The notes beneath the pieces are model-generated. The model had not been told where the DNA came from. It saw only the letters and a list, made by a program, of their open reading frames with translations, and did no database searches. Both the position numbers and the translations under genes were made by a program. Shown here piece by piece: positions 23,683-27,620 of a DNA stretch of 27,620 nt (within the stretch, counting starts at the first letter, position 1; every line of letters starts with the position of its first letter). Origin of the DNA: Toxoplasma gondii ME49 (taxonomy: Eukaryota > Apicomplexa > Conoidasida > Eucoccidiorida > Sarcocystidae); the NCBI RefSeq assembly GCF_000006565.2, contig NC_031477.1, positions 6,300,036-6,327,655 of the forward strand. Direction: 5' to 3'.

Positions 23683-24533
23683 CACAACAATGGCATGTGG
23701 CAGCAGCGAACCAAAGAGGGGATGCCCGTTTCGCTCTCCGCCAGAGAATTGCGACTCGCCAAGACCGACCCTTTTCCGCAAAGAGCATGGAGCTGCACAA
23801 ATCGACAATCGGGAAAAGGCGGATCCATAAGTCGTATGACAGTACAAGTGCCCTACCTATGTACGTGAGTCAGTGTTGTGTCCCTATCTCATTGCAACAT
23901 CATCTGGGGATACCCATAGAGCTGTCTTTGGGACTTGATGTTCTGCATCATGTTCACAGTCCGACGTTCCACGTTACAGACGACACCCACAACGCTTGTA
24001 GCCCGCTAACCACGTTGTCGCACGTCGCCGCCCACGAGTCTACCAAATGTGGTGGATGATTATTGCTTGATGAGGTAACCAGACTGCTGGAAGCAGACGG
24101 ACGGTGTATTCTGACGGCCGACGATAACATGTGTAAACAAGTTTCATCCGATTTGGTTATTGAGAGAGAAATAACATAATGGAGGGGCGCTGAATCGGGT
24201 TTGTATGGTGTTGCGGGCATCTCTCAGCTGTGTCACCCCTCGGTCACAGCGTTGCCGTAAGAGGCTGGGCCAATTCACTGCAAAGCCTGCCACTGCAAAT
24301 CGAGGAAGAAAGTAGTCGTTACGACTGCAGTCAGAGCTGTCTACAGATGTGAAAAGCGTTTGCTCGTCATCTGAGATCAGCACCTGTGGCAGCGGAGTCA
24401 CAGCAGCACGACTGTTGCCATATATGGGTACATCGTGTCGATGGTTGCCAGTCAATGGTTTTTGCCGCAACCCGGCATCAGCGGTCCACTTTGTCGCCGT
24501 AATTCGAGTGAAGGAGAAAACACCGGTACAACA

Positions 24534-25442
24534 TTAGAGTAGATTCTTGGTGACTCCACTGGGAAACCCCACGTTCGTCATGTGGGAGGAAAAGCTTGTG
24601 CATTGGGGTTCATGACATATTTTCATTGAGGGTTTCCCTCTTGATTCGAGACAGATGAAACACACACGAACACTCGGGATGCTGAAAAAAGCGGTGACAA
24701 ACGGAGCGGTAGTTGATGGAATTACTTGCTTCTGTGCAAAGACCGTTTTCAGCCGTTGTGTCTCAGCTGTGAACTTTGTGGAAGAGACTACGGTAAAGGA
24801 GGCGGGGGGGGGGGGGCGGGAAGAGGCGTTATGCGAATTTGTAGGGAACGAACTGCTGCACTGGGAGGACACCGGTGATGCCTCATATGGTGAGGAAGAG
24901 GTATTGTCCGTACAACCACTGCTACAACCAGTTACGCTGAGCACGGGAAACGCCCTGTTGCTAGGCATGGGTTGGCATCTGCGTGTCGTTGGTCGTTGTT
25001 TAGCTGCTTTCTGAGAGCACACTTGAGTTTCGGTGGCCCAGGAGGGGCTTCCGTTTCGGCTTATAGATTTCTCGAAGTACACGTTAAAGTCTGTTTCTAG
25101 GAACCATCCGTAATGCACGGTCGAGACAGTTGGGAGTGAACAGCAACAACAGAGTTCGTTGTCGCCCATTGTGATCCTACTCTCCTGGTGAGCCCCTTCG
25201 TTGGACTTACCCTTAAACGCGTAGCCGTTTGTTTGTTGCACTTTGCATTTTTTGTTTCGATTCTGCTCAATCAAAACACCTTGTTTGACACTACCATGTT
25301 TTTGACTTGGCTGTGGTTCTCTCAGAGGTGTTGTATCGTCGTTTGGCGTTGATCCTTTAGTTGTATTCCCCCTAACTCCTTTCAAGCCCATGAACATTCC
25401 CGCTTTAAATGCAGAGAGAAACGAGGGAAATCGACTCATCAT
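24534..25442 (-). CDS. hypothetical Ser/Thr/Pro-rich protein, 302 aa
   Basis: This is the longest open frame in the window. It starts at a double Met (25,442) and stays open 37 codons further upstream without another ATG. In DNA of this composition an open stretch of 339 codons is expected by chance well under once in a hundred such windows, so it is the statistically strongest coding signal. The N-terminus (MMSRFPSFLSAFKAGMFMGL) is mildly hydrophobic but not a classical signal peptide. There is a CCCC run at residues 98-101, then a Ser/Thr/Cys-rich part and a Pro run near residue 209 encoded by the C13 tract (24,804-24,816 on the +). No family is recognised. The frame depends on the exact length of that homopolymer. 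A 119-codon + frame (24,655-25,014) overlaps it antisense and may be its shadow, or the reverse. Confidence 0.35.
   Translation of the reverse strand: MMSRFPSFLSAFKAGMFMGLKGVRGNTTKGSTPNDDTTPLREPQPSQKHGSVKQGVLIEQNRNKKCKVQQTNGYAFKGKSNEGAHQESRITMGDNELCCCCSLPTVSTVHYGWFLETDFNVYFEKSISRNGSPSWATETQVCSQKAAKQRPTTRRCQPMPSNRAFPVLSVTGCSSGCTDNTSSSPYEASPVSSQCSSSFPTNSHNASSRPPPPASFTVVSSTKFTAETQRLKTVFAQKQVIPSTTAPFVTAFFSIPSVRVCFICLESRGKPSMKICHEPQCTSFSSHMTNVGFPSGVTKNLL
24804..24816 (+). repeat. G13 homopolymer
   Basis: Thirteen consecutive G, flanked by GGC on the left and CGGG on the right. It lies inside both the minus-strand 302-aa ORF (Pro codons) and the overlapping + frame (Gly codons). Such runs are prone to sequencing error and to slippage, and could form a G-quadruplex together with nearby G runs. 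Confidence 0.95.
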
Positions 25443-25562
25443 ACGATTGGGTTTCGTGTATGCCCAGAGCGCAAATGGCTTGGCAGAGCGCTGTCCCCGT
25501 TCCGTAACCTGTGGGATTGAACGCTTGAACTGTAGAGTGTCACCTTGTACCACGTGATCAAC

Positions 25563-26329
25563 ATGATTGTGAATACGTGCTCAGCGACCATGCTGGCCTT
25601 GTTCATCGAATTTCTCTGCGCTCTGAGCAACGGCTCTAGTGAGAGTAAAGCGATGACGACGGAGGAAGTGACGTCTTCAGCACCAGCGGTCACTACTGGA
25701 GCTACACTCGCCGAAGTGAAGAACGAAGACTCAGCTACCGCTCTGAAGAAATTGAGCAGGTGGGGTATGCATGTTGAGATGAGACGCTGACCCTTTCCAA
25801 CCGAGGGACAGATGGGTGTCCAGGAGGACGCTCCCTGGTATCCCGTGGAGCATGAGCTGCCAGAGAAAGTTGGGTACAGGGGGTTTGTGGCTGTTGGCGG
25901 CCTTTGGAGGTGTTCTTTTCTGGCGTCCATACATTATGCTGCTGTCGACGCTGGGAATTTATCCTTCTTGAGAAGTGTTGTTTTTCGGCCAAATTCGATA
26001 CATACGGACAGCCTGTCAGTTCCAGTGGTGCTCTAATACCACTCAAAATGTGTGTCTGCCTGTTGCACTACAGAACCAGACAAAGCCCCATCCAGAAGAA
26101 AACGGCGGCGATACATTGCAAAAAGACGGTGACTGTTACCACGGCGGGCGTTTTGCTGACAGCCGTCGTGGGGATGCTGATGGCATCTGGCAAGCTGCGA
26201 CAGCGTCTGCACGCAACACTGAACAAGGCCGGCGGCGAAATCGAAGGAAACACAATGAGAAGACTTGCAGAAGGAGGTGGTGACGGCGGCAAATGTGTAA
26301 GTTTGGTGATCACATCAGAGAGTCGATAG
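25563..26329 (+). CDS. putative small secreted type I membrane protein, two exons
   Basis: Proposed exons are 25,563-25,759 and 26,074-26,329, separated by a 314-bp GT-AG intron in phase 2, giving 150 aa. The ATG at 25,563 has A at -3. Residues 1-22 form a classical signal peptide (hydrophobic core MLALFIEFLCAL). A Ser/Thr/Glu-rich linker follows, then a basic stretch. The helix-like segment VTVTTAGVLLTAVVGMLMA sits in exon 2 between KK and a basic tail (KLRQRL...). The donor is AG|GTGGGG and the acceptor TTGCACTACAG; the phases match exactly. A GTAAGT at 26,297 could be a further donor, so the C-terminus may differ. Signal peptide plus a single helix is typical of coccidian dense-granule and lineage-specific surface families; the published Toxoplasma subtelomeres carry one Toxoplasma-specific-family gene, and this could be it. 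No family motif was recognised. Other frames at 25,780-26,036 are also open, so the intron may be wrong. Confidence 0.4.
25760..26073 (+). other. proposed intron of the telomere-proximal gene
   Basis: It begins GTGGGG and ends in a pyrimidine-leaning stretch with CACTACAG. All three + frames stay open for long stretches here; one would encode a second hydrophobic segment near 25,885-25,970 (GGLWLLAAFGGVLF). Part of this may therefore be an exon, and the model would then change. Confidence 0.3.
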
Positions 26330-26780
26330 CGTGCCTGTCCACTTGATCAAGAGTGCGAGTCCGCCTCACCAACTCTGCACAGCTCGAGGGTGACTCCTGG
26401 AAATTCCGTTTTCAGCAAATGTTCAATAGCCACTCCCGTGAAACATGAGCTCTCTGTATAACGCGTTGGCAAGTGGCCTCTCACGGAGCTTGTTGTTCCG
26501 TGGCCAGCGTTTACATTATCGTACATGTCAACATGAGGGTACAACAAAGTAGACCACAGCTGTCGCCTCTCTCCAAGAGCTTCTTGAAATCACCCCGAGA
26601 CGCACCACCATTCTGGAATATAATGGGGATGCCAGTTTCAGTTCGGAGAACTGATTAATGCTGATTACCCCGCGTATTTGCTGTGTTGTGTCGTACGTCC
26701 AAGCGCTTCGTAAATGTGATACTAATCCGTGTGTGCGCGAAGCTGCGCACGAAAGTGTCAATGTCGACGCGGGTCCCACG
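26330..26780. other. telomere-adjacent unique DNA
   Basis: About 450 bp between the last candidate exon and the first telomere-like repeat. It has no frame above about 83 codons, no simple repeat and no RNA gene I recognise. It would be the natural place for a promoter of telomeric-repeat RNA, but I see no specific element. Confidence 0.5.
26733..26750. repeat. short inverted repeat near the telomere
   Basis: GTGCGC at 26,733-26,738 and GCGCAC at 26,745-26,750 are exact reverse complements around GAAGCT. It lies about 30 bp before the first telomere-like repeats. It is short enough to be chance. Confidence 0.35.
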
Positions 26781-26844
26781 GGTTTAGAATTTTAAGGGTT
26801 TCGGGTTTCTTTAGGGTTTAGAGTTTGGGGTTTGGGGTTTATGG
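26781..26844 (+). repeat. degenerate proximal telomeric repeats
   Basis: Variants of the telomere unit are mixed here: GGGTTTAGAATTTTAA, GGGTTTC, GGGTTTCTTTAGGG, GTTTAGA, two GTTTGGG-type units and GGGTTTATGG. Then the perfect array begins. A worn inner edge of this kind is usual where telomerase no longer renews the repeats. Confidence 0.93.
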
Positions 26845-27600
26845 TTTAGGGTTTAGGGTTTAGGGTTTAGGGTTTAGGGTTTAGGGTTTAGGGTTTAGGG
26901 TTTAGGGTTTAGGGTTTAGGGTTTAGGGTTTAGGGTTTAGGGTTTAGGGTTTAGGGTTTAGGGTTTAGGGTTTAGGGTTTAGGGTTTAGGGTTTAGGGTT
27001 TAGGGTTTAGGGTTTAGGGTTTAGGGTTTAGGGTTTAGGGTTTAGGGTTTAGGGTTTAGGGTTTAGGGTTTAGGGTTTAGGGTTTAGGGTTTAGGGTTTA
27101 GGGTTTAGGGTTTAGGGTTTAGGGTTTAGGGTTTAGGGTTTAGGGTTTAGGGTTTAGGGTTTAGGGTTTAGGGTTTAGGGTTTAGGGTTTAGGGTTTAGG
27201 GTTTAGGGTTTAGGGTTTAGGGTTTAGGGTTTAGGGTTTAGGGTTTAGGGTTTAGGGTTTAGGGTTTAGGGTTTAGGGTTTAGGGTTTAGGGTTTAGGGT
27301 TTAGGGTTTAGGGTTTAGGGTTTAGGGTTTAGGGTTTAGGGTTTAGGGTTTAGGGTTTAGGGTTTAGGGTTTAGGGTTTAGGGTTTAGGGTTTAGGGTTT
27401 AGGGTTTAGGGTTTAGGGTTTAGGGTTTAGGGTTTAGGGTTTAGGGTTTAGGGTTTAGGGTTTAGGGTTTAGGGTTTAGGGTTTAGGGTTTAGGGTTTAG
27501 GGTTTAGGGTTTAGGGTTTAGGGTTTAGGGTTTAGGGTTTAGGGTTTAGGGTTTAGGGTTTAGGGTTTAGGGTTTAGGGTTTAGGGTTTAGGGTTTAGGG
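26845..27600 (+). repeat. telomere, (TTTAGGG)108
   Basis: There are 756 bases of uninterrupted TTTAGGG, exactly 108 units, with the G-rich strand running toward the right end. This is the canonical 3' end polarity of a chromosome. It fixes the orientation of the window: left is toward the centromere. The unit is shared by plants, many algae and several apicomplexans, including Toxoplasma. Confidence 0.99.
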
Positions 27601-27620
27601 TTAGGTTTAGGGTTAGGGTT
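27601..27620 (+). repeat. irregular terminal telomere repeats
   Basis: The final bases read TTAGG, TTTAGGG, TTAGGG, TT. Two shortened units in the last 20 bases after 108 perfect ones suggest read-end base-calling error in T or G runs, or real variants at the extreme end. Confidence 0.85.

Noticed and set aside
24655..25014. A + strand 119-codon ORF starting at ATG 24,655
   Set aside because: It lies fully inside the longer minus-strand frame and has no recognisable feature. It may be the shadow frame, though its acidic middle part keeps it from being excluded completely.
1..26780. CRISPR arrays, insertion sequences, rRNA genes or retroelement genes
   Set aside because: No short regularly spaced repeats, transposase or reverse-transcriptase motifs, or rRNA core sequences were seen on either strand.
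27601..27620. TTAGGG units at the very end as a sign of vertebrate contamination
   Set aside because: They follow 108 perfect TTTAGGG units without a break and are mixed with TTTAGGG. Read-end error or end variants explain them better.

Overview
The window is the right-hand end of a eukaryotic chromosome. From 26,845 to the last base it is a telomere of TTTAGGG repeats, about 108 perfect units, oriented with the G-rich strand running 5'->3' to the physical end. The inner 26.8 kb is subtelomeric. The seven-base repeat fits plants, green algae and coccidian or chromerid alveolates. The mid-range GC content, the near absence of credible genes over more than 20 kb, the strong bias of the + strand toward G and T, and one small secreted-membrane-protein-like gene close to the telomere best match what is published for the roughly 30 kb telomere-associated regions of Toxoplasma gondii. 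Those are gene-poor, carry internal repetitive blocks and a long-range compositional bias, and hold one gene of a Toxoplasma-specific family. The species assignment is inference; the chromosome end is seen directly.

Layout. Positions 1-1,656 are G/T-rich DNA without a gene. From about 1.56 to at least 5.9 kb, probably to 7.8 kb, there is a tandem array with a period near 1.9 kb. Two neighbouring units share an 807-bp stretch (1,657-2,463 and 3,550-4,356) with only seven base differences and no indels, while the rest of the units is strongly diverged. Relatives of one segment of this unit recur, always in the same orientation, near 5.76, 11.97, 15.10 and 16.73 kb, so much of 1-17 kb looks like worn copies of one repeat family. 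An ORF of 220 codons with a cysteine cluster (10,582-11,244) is the only long ATG-initiated + strand frame there. From about 20-22 kb the strand bias fades.

The last few kilobases before the telomere (about 23.4-26.3 kb) have a more balanced composition and hold the best coding candidates. One is a 302-codon minus-strand ORF (25,442-24,534). The other is a two-exon + strand model (25,563-25,759 joined to 26,074-26,329) encoding a signal peptide, a Ser/Thr/Glu-rich linker, one transmembrane helix and a basic tail. Then follow about 450 bp without a feature, about 60 bp of degenerate telomere-like repeats and the perfect telomere array. No rRNA, tRNA, CRISPR array or mobile-element gene was recognised. 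Because the organism is eukaryotic, frames starting only at GTG or TTG were not taken as genes.
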